Assembly (NCBI GenBank): GCA_903877385.1
Contig: CAIRDP010000010.1
Location: 62,001 to 126,000 of the forward strand
Direction of reading: 5' to 3'
DNA from: an uncultured Bacteroidales bacterium
Lineage (GTDB): Bacteria; Bacteroidota; Bacteroidia; Bacteroidales; FEN-979
Length of the DNA stretch: 64,000 nt
In this document: positions 43,249 through 53,435 of the stretch, piece by piece
How positions within the stretch are numbered: the stretch's first letter is position 1
Layout of the letters: each line of letters begins with the position of its first letter
Notes under the pieces: model-generated
The model's input: only the letters and a program-made list of their open reading frames with translations
Databases searched by the model: none
Told to the model about the DNA's origin: nothing
Translations under genes and position numbers: made by a program

Positions 43249-45393
43249 CTACTTCTTCTGTCCTTTCTGGAAATTATCCAGTCCGCCGTCCATCCACTTT
43301 ATGAATTCATCTACATTGAGGTTGTATGCCCTTGGCATCGCCAGGAGGTTCCCCGCTGTATCCAGGAGGACGTAGTACGGTTGTGAATTTACATTATACC
43401 TCGAAATCTGGAGGTCGGCATAGATCTTGCCTATAGTTTTCTTCACCTTGCCGTCGTATTTGCTTGTGATCCATTCAGCCTCGGGGACTTCGGTTTTGTC
43501 ATCCACATACAGGGCAGTGACGATAAATTTTTCACGCAACCTTTGAAGCACCTGGGGAGCCGACCATACGTTGGCCTCCATTTCGCGGCAGTTTACGCAG
43601 CCATGCCCGGTGAAGTCGATGAAGAGCGGTTTGTTCATTTTTTTAGCACAGCCCAGAGCCTGTTTGTAATCGAAGTAACCTTCAAGGCTGTGGGGAAGCT
43701 TCAGAAAATCCCCGTATCTAGGTTTTTCACAGAGGGAGGATGGCGTTGCGGCGGCTCCTCCTGCGGCCTTGACCTCTTCGTGTATCATCCTGCCGAGATC
43801 GAAATCCAGGGAGGTTTCCGGGGGGAGGTATCCCGATAATGCTTTAAGCGGTGCGCCAAACATTCCCGGCACCATATAGACCACGAACGAAAAGGTGATG
43901 ATGGCCAGCAGAACCCTGGGGACACTGATGTAAGGAAGGTCAGAATCATGATTGAATTTGAGTTTTCCAAGCAGGTAAAAGCCCATAAGGGTGAAAGTGA
44001 TAATCCAAAGGGACAGGTAAACTTCTCTGTCGAGGATGTGCCAGTGGTAAGTCTGGTCGGCGATGCTCAGGAATTTAAGGCCAAGTGCAATTTCAATAAA
44101 GCCAAGCACGACCTTGACCGAGTTGAGCCATCCGCCTGATTTGGGGAGGCCGGCCAGCCATGATGGGAAGAAAGCAAAAAGGGCAAAGGGAAGGGCAAAG
44201 GCCAGTGAAAAGCCAAGCATCCCGATGATTGGCTGAAGTATCTGTCCGCTGGCCGATTTAACCAGTAAGGCTCCGACAATGGGCCCTGTGCATGAAAAGG
44301 AAACCAGGACCAGGGTGAAAGCCATGAAGAATGCGCCGGTGTATCCACCTTTATCGGCCTGTTTGTCGGCTTTATTGACGAGCCAGCCCGGGAGGGTGAT
44401 TTCAAACATGCCCAGGAAGGATGCCGCAAAGAACATAAAGATCAGGAAGAAGAACACATTGGGGATCCAGTGGGTGCTGAGGAAATTGGCGAAGTTGGCG
44501 CCAAGTGTGACGGCAACGATAGTTCCGATAACAGTATAAATAACTATGATCGAAAGCCCGTAAACAATAGCCTGCATGCGCCCCTTGCGCTTGTTTTCAC
44601 TTCCTTTCATGAAGAAAGTGACGGTCATGGGGATCATGGGGAAAACGCAGGGAGTGATGATGGCGGCAAGGCCGGCCAGGAAGCTGATCAAAAAGAAGAT
44701 TAGCAGAGATTTGTCCTTTTCGGTGCCGGCAGGGCCCGAACTGTACTGAGTTAACCGGGCGCTGTCGGTTTTTGTATTGCAGCAGGCTTTAGCAGTCCCG
44801 GTTTTAGCAGTGTCTTTTACTGAAGCAGCCTGGCCTTGGCTGGCTGCGGCATTGGCGGCAGCCGTTGCATTCCCCTGGGCGGCTGTGGTCTTAACGCCCT
44901 GATCATGCGATTTTGCAGTAGCATTCCCTTCAGGATTTCCCTTGATGGCAAGTTCAAAGGCAACATCGGTGGGAGCAATGCACGAACGGTCGTTACAGCA
45001 CATGAAATAAATACTGCCCCTGACCGTGAAATCATTTTTTGAAAGGACCTTGATTTTTTGTTTGAAGATAGCTTTATCCGGGAAAAAGGTTAGCACCATA
45101 TTTTGCATTTGCGGATCTTTTTCCTTTACCCCCTTGGGTTCGACAACTTTTCCCATAAGTTCATAATCAGCGCTTTTGGTGAAAGTGAACTCGGTTGGCA
45201 CAGGCCCGTCGGGAATGACCTCCTGGGAGTAGGTATGCCATCCCCTGTCGGAATTGGAAATCAGCAGAAGTGTGGCTTCACCGGGCTTTGTTTGATCAAC
45301 TTTGAAGGTCCATTTTACCGGTTCCAGTATCTGTGCGAACAGGAACAATGGCATCAAGGCAAATGCCATGAGAAAAAGACGGGATTTTTTCAT
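43249..45393 (-). CDS. dsbD: Protein-disulfide reductase DsbD
   Basis: A 714-residue DsbD starting at the ATG at 45393 (MKKSRLFLMAFALMPLFLFAQ); the longer open frame to 45477 includes the promoter and is rejected. An N-terminal periplasmic domain (about 25-160) carries the Cys pair region MCCNDRSCIAP, followed by an Ala/Gln/Thr-rich linker. A membrane domain of about eight helices has the redox cysteines in ITPCVFPMIPMTV and SFSCTGPIVGALL. A C-terminal thioredoxin-like domain has the CVNC active site (GHGCVNCREMEANVW). It moves electrons from cytosolic thioredoxin to periplasmic proteins. Single gene with a clear promoter. Confidence 0.93.
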   Translation of the reverse strand: MKKSRLFLMAFALMPLFLFAQILEPVKWTFKVDQTKPGEATLLLISNSDRGWHTYSQEVIPDGPVPTEFTFTKSADYELMGKVVEPKGVKEKDPQMQNMVLTFFPDKAIFKQKIKVLSKNDFTVRGSIYFMCCNDRSCIAPTDVAFELAIKGNPEGNATAKSHDQGVKTTAAQGNATAAANAAASQGQAASVKDTAKTGTAKACCNTKTDSARLTQYSSGPAGTEKDKSLLIFFLISFLAGLAAIITPCVFPMIPMTVTFFMKGSENKRKGRMQAIVYGLSIIVIYTVIGTIVAVTLGANFANFLSTHWIPNVFFFLIFMFFAASFLGMFEITLPGWLVNKADKQADKGGYTGAFFMAFTLVLVSFSCTGPIVGALLVKSASGQILQPIIGMLGFSLAFALPFALFAFFPSWLAGLPKSGGWLNSVKVVLGFIEIALGLKFLSIADQTYHWHILDREVYLSLWIITFTLMGFYLLGKLKFNHDSDLPYISVPRVLLAIITFSFVVYMVPGMFGAPLKALSGYLPPETSLDFDLGRMIHEEVKAAGGAAATPSSLCEKPRYGDFLKLPHSLEGYFDYKQALGCAKKMNKPLFIDFTGHGCVNCREMEANVWSAPQVLQRLREKFIVTALYVDDKTEVPEAEWITSKYDGKVKKTIGKIYADLQISRYNVNSQPYYVLLDTAGNLLAMPRAYNLNVDEFIKWMDGGLDNFQKGQKK

Positions 45394-45420
45394 AAGCTCC
45401 GGATTCAAGTTGTTAGGGCG

Positions 45421-45428
45421 CAAAGGTA
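45421..45428 (-). promoter_or_regulatory. -7 promoter element for dsbD (TACCTTTG)
   Basis: On the minus strand TACCTTTGC lies 27 bp before the ATG at 45393. Its position inside the longer open frame supports the shorter start. Confidence 0.6.
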
Positions 45429-45597
45429 GGGAAAATGGTGCAATACTAAGCGTTTGGCAAAGCCAAAATGAGCACACAAAAGAAATAAAGATTGGTGCGA
45501 ATAAATAGCGAAATAGCGAAAACTGATGAAATCACGGTCACCTGATTGAAAACAACAATTGGCAAGAATAAAAAGCGTTTGTTATTAAACGTATCCC

Positions 45598-47031
45598 ATG
45601 AGAACCCATTCAATCCTGATCAGCCTTGGTTTTTTGTTTTCTTTTACTCATCAGGCCATCGGCCAGAACGACCTTAAAGACCATATAGACAGGTATGTGC
45701 AAGCCAAGACGGATTTCTATAACTTCAGCGGCGCTGTGCTTGTGGCAAGGAAAGACAGCATCATTTTGCAAAAAGGCTACGGTCTTGCCGACAGGGAATG
45801 GGATATTGCCAACACTGCCGATACCAAATTCAGGATAGCTTCCAACACCAAACAATTTACTGCTGCCGCCATTCTTCAGTTAGAGGCCCTGGGCAAACTG
45901 AACCTGGATGACAAGCTGGGCAAATATTTTTCAGGGTTTCCTTATGGGGATACCGTGACTATTCACATGCTGCTGACCCACTCGTCGGGGATCCAGGATT
46001 ATTATGAACTTGAGCAATTCAGGAATATTCAGCCGCTTTCCATATCAAAGGATTCAATGGTTGCACTGATGAGGAGACAGCTTTTTTATTTCCTGCCGGG
46101 CAAGGATATAGGGTACAGCAATACTGGGTATTTCCTCTTAGGACTTATAATAGAGAAATGCTCAGGAATGAGCTATGAGAATTATCTGACTGAACATATT
46201 TTTAAGGTTGCGGGAATGGAAAATACCGGGATTGACAGGTACGACACCATACTTCAAAGACGGGCAAAGGGTTACCTGGGCTCATCAAACGGTACAGTGA
46301 ATGCTTTCGATGAGAATTACCGGACTGGGACACTGTTTGCAGTCGGTTCCATATATTCAACAGTTGAAGACCTGTATAAGTTTGAAAAGGCCCTGGATGG
46401 AAATTCGATTTTGAACCTTGCTTCGAAGAAAAAAATGTTCAGCCAATATGGTTATGCGATCGCAGAGGAGAAAAAAAAGGAAGACCCGGCAAATACCTTT
46501 CCCGGGGAGATGGATCCCTATTGGTTTCATGAAGGTTATGGTGTTCAGGTAGATACATTCCTTACTCATAAGCGGTATTACACCCGTGGTTATACTGCGG
46601 GGTTTAAATCAACCGTTTACCGCTTCGTTGATGATAAAGTATGCATTATAGTGCTGCAGAACAATGAAGAAGTTCCTGATGCAGTAGCCGAGCCTGTATC
46701 TGCAATGGTCTTCGGCAAAGATCTGCAAATGCCGTACAAACATGTACCGGTTAAAACAGACCTGGGATCATTTCATAAATACCTCGGAACCTGGGTTGGA
46801 AAGGTCTATGACTATGATATGACCTTTACTGTTTTTATAAGGGACGGAAAGCTTTACCGGGGGTTTGAAGGCCATCCCGATATTGAATTAATACCTGAAT
46901 CCGGGACCAGGTTCTTTTACGGTGACGGGCAGGACAAACAGTTTGAATTTGTGCAGGATGCGAAGGCTGAAGTAACTCAGGCCTGGTTTATCAGCAGCGG
47001 CGCCAGGTTTCGATGGAATAAAATCAAATAA
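45598..47031 (+). CDS. Secreted serine hydrolase of the beta-lactamase/PBP class C family
   Basis: A 477-residue protein with a signal peptide (to IGQ, about 23). The serine-hydrolase domain (about 30-370) shows the SxxK motif Ser82-Asn-Thr-Lys85 in RIASNTKQFT, the YxN motif Tyr173-Ser-Asn175 in IGYSNTGYF, and a late YTRGYTAGFKS segment in the place of the third KTG/HxG motif. The C-terminal about 90 residues are beta-rich and may be a lipocalin-like add-on. Family members include D-amino peptidases, esterases and beta-lactamase-like enzymes; the substrate cannot be told. It is a single gene, divergent from dsbD. Confidence 0.88.
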   Translation: MRTHSILISLGFLFSFTHQAIGQNDLKDHIDRYVQAKTDFYNFSGAVLVARKDSIILQKGYGLADREWDIANTADTKFRIASNTKQFTAAAILQLEALGKLNLDDKLGKYFSGFPYGDTVTIHMLLTHSSGIQDYYELEQFRNIQPLSISKDSMVALMRRQLFYFLPGKDIGYSNTGYFLLGLIIEKCSGMSYENYLTEHIFKVAGMENTGIDRYDTILQRRAKGYLGSSNGTVNAFDENYRTGTLFAVGSIYSTVEDLYKFEKALDGNSILNLASKKKMFSQYGYAIAEEKKKEDPANTFPGEMDPYWFHEGYGVQVDTFLTHKRYYTRGYTAGFKSTVYRFVDDKVCIIVLQNNEEVPDAVAEPVSAMVFGKDLQMPYKHVPVKTDLGSFHKYLGTWVGKVYDYDMTFTVFIRDGKLYRGFEGHPDIELIPESGTRFFYGDGQDKQFEFVQDAKAEVTQAWFISSGARFRWNKIK

Positions 47032-47062
47032 GTTGGTTTTACGGATCAGGCTCCGGCCGGCA

Positions 47063-48388
47063 TTAAATGATTTTTAAACACAGGATTTTTGTTGTTTTTG
47101 ATGTGATCCTGAACCTCTGGTCGATCCGCCGGCCGACAACCCAGACGATCTTGCCGGAACTGCAAAGAACATAGGTTTGTTCTTTGTCGGGCACGGCAAC
47201 CTTCTCATTAATAAGCAGGTCGCTCACTTTTTTCTTTCCTTTCATCCCGAAAGGATGAAAGCTATCGCCAGCTTTCCATTTCCTGATTTCCAGGGGAAAA
47301 TCCAGTTTGTCAAAATCGAGGCTGGCATATTCTTTTCCTGCCGGTATGGTATCGTCTTTATGATAATCCTTAACAGATACTTTAAGTTTAAGGGGGTGCG
47401 AAATGCTTTTTGTTTTTTCAGATATCATCTTTACCGGTTCATCATCCCTGCCCGGAAGCGGCTGTATGATCAGTGAATTCCTGCCGGTTATAGCCCTGTG
47501 TGTGGGGGATAAGAACTTTCTGCCGCTTCCCCCTTTAAGATTTGCCAGGATACCGGCAACTACGCTGGAATTAAATCCGTATTCAGAAAGAATTTCCCAG
47601 GCATAAAGTTCGATGGGGGAAGAATTTTCCAAAGCATCGATATCGATTATTGTTTTACCTTTTTGCTTTTTAACCAGTCCTGATATTTTTCTTTCAATTT
47701 CCTTTTTGCCGATCTCTTCCCATCCCCTGAGGATATTTATTTCGGAAGTCAGGGTCCTTCGGAAGTCAGGATTTAGAGTTTCAATCAGTGGAATTACTTT
47801 CAAGCGGATCTTGTTACGGATGTATTTGTCTTCCAGGTTCGAGCTGTCCTCCCTGTAACTTATCCCATGGGCCTCTGCATAAGCTGCTATGTCTTTGCGG
47901 AAAGCAAAAAGCATGGGTCTTACAATTACAGACTGTTTAGGAAGAATACCGTGCAAACCCGGGATCCCGGTTCCCCTTATCATGTTGATCAAAAAAGTTT
48001 CGGCCTGGTCGTCAAGGTGGTGGGCTGTTGCAATGCAATCAAACTTTTCAGAGGATCTGATCTCTTCAAACCACAGGTACCTGAGCTCTCTTGCCGCCAT
48101 CTGCACCGATATCCCGTTAAGCACGGCATATTCAGCAGTTTTAAACCGCTTAGTAAAAAAAGGGACCTTGTATCCGGAGGCAAGATCTCTCGTGAATTTC
48201 TCCTCCGAATCGCTTTCTTTTCCCCTCAGGCCAAAATTGCAATGGGCTATACCGAAAGTATAGCCTGCCCTGTAAAACAGCCTGGACATAACCACCGAGT
48301 CGATCCCTCCCGAAACGGCAAGCAAAATGCGGTCGGTTTTCAGGAACAGGCTGTTAGTCTTAATAAACGATGTAAAATGACGGATCAT
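47063..48388 (-). CDS. tilS: tRNA(Ile)-lysidine synthase TilS
   Basis: A 441-residue enzyme that adds lysine to C34 of tRNA-Ile(CAU), changing both codon reading and charging. It has an N-terminal PP-loop ATPase with SGGIDS (about 26-31), HCNFGLRGKESD, TAHHLDDQAETFLINMIRGTG and GLHGILPKQ. A central helical domain follows, then the C-terminal TilS domain with EIRKWKAGDSFHPFGMKGKKKVSDLLI in its typical R.W..GD...P.GM.G.KK.SD pattern. The length is typical. It lies 50 bp downstream of the YCF48 protein gene. Confidence 0.95.
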   Translation of the reverse strand: MIRHFTSFIKTNSLFLKTDRILLAVSGGIDSVVMSRLFYRAGYTFGIAHCNFGLRGKESDSEEKFTRDLASGYKVPFFTKRFKTAEYAVLNGISVQMAARELRYLWFEEIRSSEKFDCIATAHHLDDQAETFLINMIRGTGIPGLHGILPKQSVIVRPMLFAFRKDIAAYAEAHGISYREDSSNLEDKYIRNKIRLKVIPLIETLNPDFRRTLTSEINILRGWEEIGKKEIERKISGLVKKQKGKTIIDIDALENSSPIELYAWEILSEYGFNSSVVAGILANLKGGSGRKFLSPTHRAITGRNSLIIQPLPGRDDEPVKMISEKTKSISHPLKLKVSVKDYHKDDTIPAGKEYASLDFDKLDFPLEIRKWKAGDSFHPFGMKGKKKVSDLLINEKVAVPDKEQTYVLCSSGKIVWVVGRRIDQRFRITSKTTKILCLKII

Positions 48389-48438
48389 CGGAAGCCGTAA
48401 TAATCTGTCGGATAAAGATAAGGCAAATTTACGATTCC

Positions 48439-50511
48439 TTATTCCCTGATAAACTTAGCTGAACCGGAAGTCCCGCCGGAGTATACCTTCAGCATATAAA
48501 GGCCCGAGGGCAAGGAATTGATATCTATTTCGGTTTTATTGCTGTTCAGCAGATGGCTTAGCATCTGCTGTCCCATGAGGTTATAAATAACCACTGATCC
48601 GTTTTGAGGCTCAGACTGAAAACCCGCCGGTAGTTCAATCGTTATTTGATCGCGGGCCGGATCAGGATAGACGATGAAACTGATTGATGGGCTCTTTTCT
48701 TCAATGCCAACACCTCCATCGATGGTCTTTAACACAGAACCTTTGTTTCCGACCAGGTATCCTGTTTTAGGGTCACTGAAATAAACATAGTGAATATCAG
48801 TGCTTGTCCCGGTAAACAGGTTAAACCAGCTTACCCCTCCATCAAGTGATTTCAGGAGGGTCCCGTTGATTCCGGTAGCATATGCCGTATTGACGGCAGG
48901 GAAACACATTGAAAAAAGGTCTTCGGTGGTATTAGAGACTACCAGGACCCAGGTAGTCCCTGCATCTGCCGTGCTGATGATTGTCCCGTTAACACCTATG
49001 GCAAATCCTGTATCTGCAGTCTTGAACATGACTGAGAGAAGGGCGTTATCGGTAGGTGATACTTTGCCCTCCCAGTTTAAGCCTCCATCGGTACTTTCCA
49101 TAATGGCCCCGAAAGCTCCAACCAGGTAACCTGTATTAGGATCGGTAAAATAGCAGGACCTGTATTCAGTGGTATAACCCCCTGCATATGCCGCTATCCA
49201 GGTTGCGCCGGCATCCGTTGTTTTGAGTATAGTTCCCTGGCTTCCCACGACAAAGCCTGTATTGGCGTCGAGGAAATAAACATAGTTCAGGTTATTGCTT
49301 GTACCCGAGCTAAGGGTGTCCCATGAAACTCCCCCGTCGATCGTTTTTATAATCCTCCCTTTCATGCCCACGGCATAGCCTACATCGGGGCTGGTAAAGA
49401 GAATTGACTTAAGATCAGTGCTGGTGTTTGAATTCAACAATGCCCATGTGGCTCCGGCATCGGCTGATGCTATGATAGTTCCCGACGAACCGGCAAGAAA
49501 GATGTTCCCGTTTGAAGTAAAAGCACCTGAAAAAAGATCCTGGGTTGTGATTGAAGTCTGGCAGTTCCAGGTGGCGCCGGCATCGGTGGTCTTAATAACG
49601 GTTCCAGTATTACCAACGGCGTACAGTACGTCGGGGTTCGTGGATGTTGCAGAAACGAGGAGGTTTGAGGAGCCGGTATTTAAGAGGCTCCAGCTGTTAC
49701 CGGCATCGGTTGTTTTAAGTATTCCGCCGAAACCGGTGATATAACCGATGTTGTCGTCGGTAAAGAAGACCGACATGGGCAAAAAGCTTAAGGCCCGGGT
49801 TTGAAGTTCCCAGCTTGTTCCCCCGTTCACGGTCTTCAGCACAACTCCATCAGAAGCCAGCGGATAGCTACCGCCCACAATATAACCCGTGTTCGCATCG
49901 GTAAAGTAAACCGATTTGAGGTTTACAACATAGCCTGTGAGCTGCCTCACCCAGCTTTGCCCTCCATTGTCGGTCCTGAGGATAGCTCCACTGTCGCCTG
50001 CCGCAATAGCAACAGAAGGGTTGATGAAAAAAATGGATCTGAGGTTAAGGGTAAGCCCTGTTGCAAGCACCTGCCAGTTTGCTCCGGCGTCGGTTGTTTT
50101 GGCGATCAAACCCTGGTCCCCGGCAATATAACCTGTATCGGCATTAAGAAAATGAACGGAATTAAGATTGTTATGAATGTCGGTGGAAAGAACCGACCAG
50201 CTGGCGCCGCCGTTGCTTGTCTTTAGAATCCTTCCGTACAAACCTACTGCAAACCCCTCGACAGGATCGGGAAAATCAACAGACAGGAGGTTATAATCAC
50301 TCACCGGTTCAATGGCCGACCAGGTATCTCCTCCGTTGGTCGTTTTTACGATGGCCCCGCTGTTCCCGACAGCAAAACCTGTATTCGGATCTGTGAAAAT
50401 AATGGAATTCAGGGTGCTTACCTGGGGTTTAGGATTAAGCCATTGCCAATCCTGTGATTCTGCCAGGTTCCAGAAAAGGAGCAGGGACAGAAGAATCAAA
50501 AATTGTTTCAT
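48439..50511 (-). CDS. Secreted YCF48-repeat beta-propeller protein with T9SS tail
   Basis: A 690-residue protein with a signal peptide (to AESQ, about 20). It then has about fourteen repeats of roughly 43 residues, each with a form like (I/V)YF.D.NTGY.VG..G.ILKTTDGGA.W. These are YCF48/BNR-type beta-propeller blades, probably making two propellers. The last 80 residues are a T9SS type A sorting domain (FIVYPDPARDQITIEL, GLYMLKVYSG, SAKFIRE). Export by T9SS to the surface is expected; ligand unknown. The corresponding truncated copy is at 10641. The DNA repeats make this gene prone to internal recombination. Confidence 0.88.
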   Translation of the reverse strand: MKQFLILLSLLLFWNLAESQDWQWLNPKPQVSTLNSIIFTDPNTGFAVGNSGAIVKTTNGGDTWSAIEPVSDYNLLSVDFPDPVEGFAVGLYGRILKTSNGGASWSVLSTDIHNNLNSVHFLNADTGYIAGDQGLIAKTTDAGANWQVLATGLTLNLRSIFFINPSVAIAAGDSGAILRTDNGGQSWVRQLTGYVVNLKSVYFTDANTGYIVGGSYPLASDGVVLKTVNGGTSWELQTRALSFLPMSVFFTDDNIGYITGFGGILKTTDAGNSWSLLNTGSSNLLVSATSTNPDVLYAVGNTGTVIKTTDAGATWNCQTSITTQDLFSGAFTSNGNIFLAGSSGTIIASADAGATWALLNSNTSTDLKSILFTSPDVGYAVGMKGRIIKTIDGGVSWDTLSSGTSNNLNYVYFLDANTGFVVGSQGTILKTTDAGATWIAAYAGGYTTEYRSCYFTDPNTGYLVGAFGAIMESTDGGLNWEGKVSPTDNALLSVMFKTADTGFAIGVNGTIISTADAGTTWVLVVSNTTEDLFSMCFPAVNTAYATGINGTLLKSLDGGVSWFNLFTGTSTDIHYVYFSDPKTGYLVGNKGSVLKTIDGGVGIEEKSPSISFIVYPDPARDQITIELPAGFQSEPQNGSVVIYNLMGQQMLSHLLNSNKTEIDINSLPSGLYMLKVYSGGTSGSAKFIRE

Positions 50512-50519
50512 TTCTTGGA

Positions 50520-51560
50520 TTATTTTATATCCCAGACGTCTCCGCTGTTCAGCAGATCATCTACGTTCCTGATCTTGCTGTTTTCCTTTGCGTATTTGAT
50601 CTGTTCTTCCACCATATCGTCGTATGTGGGAAACATAGCTGAACGGATCACTCCGAATACCATTGGGAAATGAGGAGGCGCAAGCTTAGCCAGCATCAGG
50701 TGAATGCCTGGATCCTGGTTGTATGCGTCATGAATGAGGATGTCATCCGCAGTCACTCCATTAATACCGATTTCAACGACTTCAAGCATGGTATCCTTAA
50801 GGATGAGTCCTTTTTCATTATTCTTTCCCCAGGTCATGGGCTGGCCGTTCTTTACCAGAAGCATATTCTCATCCTTATGTTCCTTGCCTATCACATCATT
50901 ATGAGCTTTATCGGCGAAGATGATGCAGTTTTGCATGATCTCGATGATGGAAGTACCGTCATGCTTGGCTGCTTCGAACATGGCTTCGGTCATCATGGTG
51001 ATGTTGTTGTCGGGGACGCGGGCGTAGAATGTGCCCTGGGCGCCCATCACAAGTTCACCCACATTGAAAGGATGTTCTATGGTACCCTGGGGAGAGGTTT
51101 TGGTTACCTTGCCCATGGGGGTGGTTGGGGAATACTGCCCCTTGGTCAGTCCATAGATCTGGTTATTAAAGAGAAGAATATTGATATCTACGTTTCGGCG
51201 GATGACGTGAATGAAATGGTTCCCGCCGATTGCCAGCGAGTCCCCGTCACCGGTAGCCATCCAGACACTGAGTCTTGGATTTGCAATTTTAACGCCCGTG
51301 GAAATGGCTGCGGCTCGACCGTGGATGCCATGAATACCGTAGGTGTTGACATAGTATGGGAAGCGCGATGAGCATCCGATACCGGATATCATGCAGAAGT
51401 TTTCCTTGCGGTACCCGATTTTCGGGAAAACCCTTTCAACTGCTGCAAGTATGGCATGTGCTCCGCAACCGGGGCACCATTTTACCATCTGGTCGCTTTC
51501 AAAATCGGCTTTGGACAACTGAACGGTGGTACGTTCAATGGTTGTATTTACGAAATCCAT
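50520..51560 (-). CDS. korB: 2-oxoacid:ferredoxin oxidoreductase, beta subunit
   Basis: A 346-residue ThDP-binding subunit. Cysteines for an iron-sulfur cluster appear in KWCPGCGAHAIL (about 28-31) with a further Cys in GIGCSSRFPYY. The ThDP/Mg motif is GDGDSLAIGGNHFIH with NILLFNNQIYGLTKGQYS. It pairs with the alpha subunit encoded 1 bp upstream. The complex oxidises a 2-oxoacid (2-oxoglutarate is most likely for this two-subunit type) with CoA and reduces ferredoxin. The domain arrangement matches KorB; substrate choice is inferred. Confidence 0.92.
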   Translation of the reverse strand: MDFVNTTIERTTVQLSKADFESDQMVKWCPGCGAHAILAAVERVFPKIGYRKENFCMISGIGCSSRFPYYVNTYGIHGIHGRAAAISTGVKIANPRLSVWMATGDGDSLAIGGNHFIHVIRRNVDINILLFNNQIYGLTKGQYSPTTPMGKVTKTSPQGTIEHPFNVGELVMGAQGTFYARVPDNNITMMTEAMFEAAKHDGTSIIEIMQNCIIFADKAHNDVIGKEHKDENMLLVKNGQPMTWGKNNEKGLILKDTMLEVVEIGINGVTADDILIHDAYNQDPGIHLMLAKLAPPHFPMVFGVIRSAMFPTYDDMVEEQIKYAKENSKIRNVDDLLNSGDVWDIK

Positions 51561-51561
51561 A

Positions 51562-53412
51562 TTATTTCTCCTCCAGGATTTGATTGAATTTATCGTTTAA
51601 CTCATTGATCATGAACGGCAGTCCCTGAACCTTGTTGAACTGGTGAAAGTTCGGAAGGGGGAATTTCATCTTCAGGTAGTTCACAAACTGCCCGCTGTTG
51701 AGCTCGCATACCAGGATCTTTTTAAAACCTTTCAGGACTTTTTCGGTATTTTTGGGGAGCGGACTGATGTAATGGAAATGGGCATGGCTGATGCTTTTGC
51801 CTTCAGACTGGGCTTTTTTCACTGCAGAATGCACAGCGCCATAGGTTCCTCCCCAGCTAACAACGAGAAGATCTCCTTTTTTATTGCCGTCGATTTCCTG
51901 GTCGGGGATGACATCGGCAATCTTTTCAACTTTTGCGGCACGCAGGTCAACCATGACCTGGTGGTTCATGGGATCCATGGAAACCACGCCGGTGATATTT
52001 TCTTTTTCAAGTCCGCCGATGCGGTGGCGGAGGCCGTCGGTTCCCGGGAGAGCCCACTGGCGGACGAGGGTTTCGGCATCCCGTTTATAGGGTTTGTAAT
52101 CCTTGTCGTTGGCTTTGGCGATAGGCGGGTTGATCGGCGGCATTTCGGACATTTTGGGTATACGGAAGAGAGCTGATCCGAACCCGAGATAGCCATCGGT
52201 AAGAAGGATGGCCGGGGTCATATGTTCCATCGACAGTTTGGCTGTCATATAAGCATAGTTAAAGCAATTGTCGGCAGTGGAAGCAGCGATGACAATAACC
52301 GGGCCGTCGCCGTTTCTTCCGAAGAGGGCCTGCATGAGGTCCGATTGTTCCGATTTGGTGGGAAGCCCGGTAGAGGGGCCTCCGCGCTGTACGTCGACAA
52401 TGATTAGCGGAAGCTCTGTCATTACTGCAAGGCCGATGGCTTCGCTCTTTAATGAAAGGCCGGGGCCCGAGGTGGTAGTACAAGCCATGGATCCGGTATA
52501 GGCTGCTCCAATGGACGAGCATATCCCAGCGATCTCATCTTCGGCCTGGAAAACTTTTGCACCCAGTGATTTATGCTTTGCAAGTTCCATGAGGATCTCG
52601 GTGGCAGGGGTGATGGGGTAGGAGCCAAGGAATAAAGGCCTGCCCGATTTCTCGGAAGCTGCAAGCAAACCCCAGGCTGTTGCAGTGTTGCCGGTGATAT
52701 TGCGATAACGGCCTTTGGGCATTTTGGCTGCACCGACCTGGATAACCGATTCCAGGGCTTCAACGGTATCTGCATAATTGTACCCGGCCTGGATCGCAAC
52801 TTTATTGATCTCAACCAGCTTCGGGTTCTTTTTGAAACGTTCCTCGAAATAATTAAAGGCCATTTTCAGGTCACGGTTGAAAATAAAATACAGGATGCCG
52901 AGGGCGAACATGTTCTTGGAGCGTTCGGCTGTTTTGTTGTCAATGCCAAGTTCCTTCAGGCTTTCCTTTGTCATGGCTGTGATGGGAGCCTTGATCATAT
53001 GATAGGCTTCGAGGCTGTGATCTTCGAGGGGGTTTTGTTTATACCCTGCTTTTTCGATGGATTTTTCATCAAAAGCATCGGTGTCGACCAGGATGGTTGC
53101 GCCTTTTTTGGCCCATTTAAGGTTCGCTCTGAGTGAGGCGGGGTTCATGGAGACAAGGACGTCGACCATGTCACCAGTGGTAAAGATCTTCTCGGAGCCC
53201 ATATGGACCTGGAAACCGGAAACCCCTGCCACGGTGTTTTGAGGAGCCCTGATTTCGGCTGGAAAATCGGGGAAAGTGGCGAGGTCATTCCCGGCCAGGG
53301 CAGCTGAGTCGGAGAATACGGAACCTGAAAGTTGCATCCCGTCGCCGGAATCGCCGACGAACTTCACAACTACGCTTTCCTTCTCTACAATTTGTCTTTT
53401 AGTGTGCGGCAT
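51562..53412 (-). CDS. korA: 2-oxoacid:ferredoxin oxidoreductase, fused gamma-alpha subunit
   Basis: A 616-residue subunit in which a gamma-type domain (about 10-190; VVKFVGDSGDGMQLSG, FPAEIRAPQNTVAGVSGF) is fused before the alpha (pyrimidine-binding) domain. The alpha part has SYPITPATEILMEL, QAEDEIAGICSSIGAAYTG and VDVQRGGPSTGLPTKSEQSD. A C-terminal transketolase-like domain follows. This is the KorA arrangement of two-subunit enzymes. It lies 1 bp before korB and is driven by a good TACCTTTG promoter. A 2[4Fe-4S] ferredoxin is encoded divergently 350 bp away and is the obvious electron acceptor. Confidence 0.93.
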   Translation of the reverse strand: MPHTKRQIVEKESVVVKFVGDSGDGMQLSGSVFSDSAALAGNDLATFPDFPAEIRAPQNTVAGVSGFQVHMGSEKIFTTGDMVDVLVSMNPASLRANLKWAKKGATILVDTDAFDEKSIEKAGYKQNPLEDHSLEAYHMIKAPITAMTKESLKELGIDNKTAERSKNMFALGILYFIFNRDLKMAFNYFEERFKKNPKLVEINKVAIQAGYNYADTVEALESVIQVGAAKMPKGRYRNITGNTATAWGLLAASEKSGRPLFLGSYPITPATEILMELAKHKSLGAKVFQAEDEIAGICSSIGAAYTGSMACTTTSGPGLSLKSEAIGLAVMTELPLIIVDVQRGGPSTGLPTKSEQSDLMQALFGRNGDGPVIVIAASTADNCFNYAYMTAKLSMEHMTPAILLTDGYLGFGSALFRIPKMSEMPPINPPIAKANDKDYKPYKRDAETLVRQWALPGTDGLRHRIGGLEKENITGVVSMDPMNHQVMVDLRAAKVEKIADVIPDQEIDGNKKGDLLVVSWGGTYGAVHSAVKKAQSEGKSISHAHFHYISPLPKNTEKVLKGFKKILVCELNSGQFVNYLKMKFPLPNFHQFNKVQGLPFMINELNDKFNQILEEK

Positions 53413-53435
53413 CGTTATGTGTTTTTTAGAGCCGA

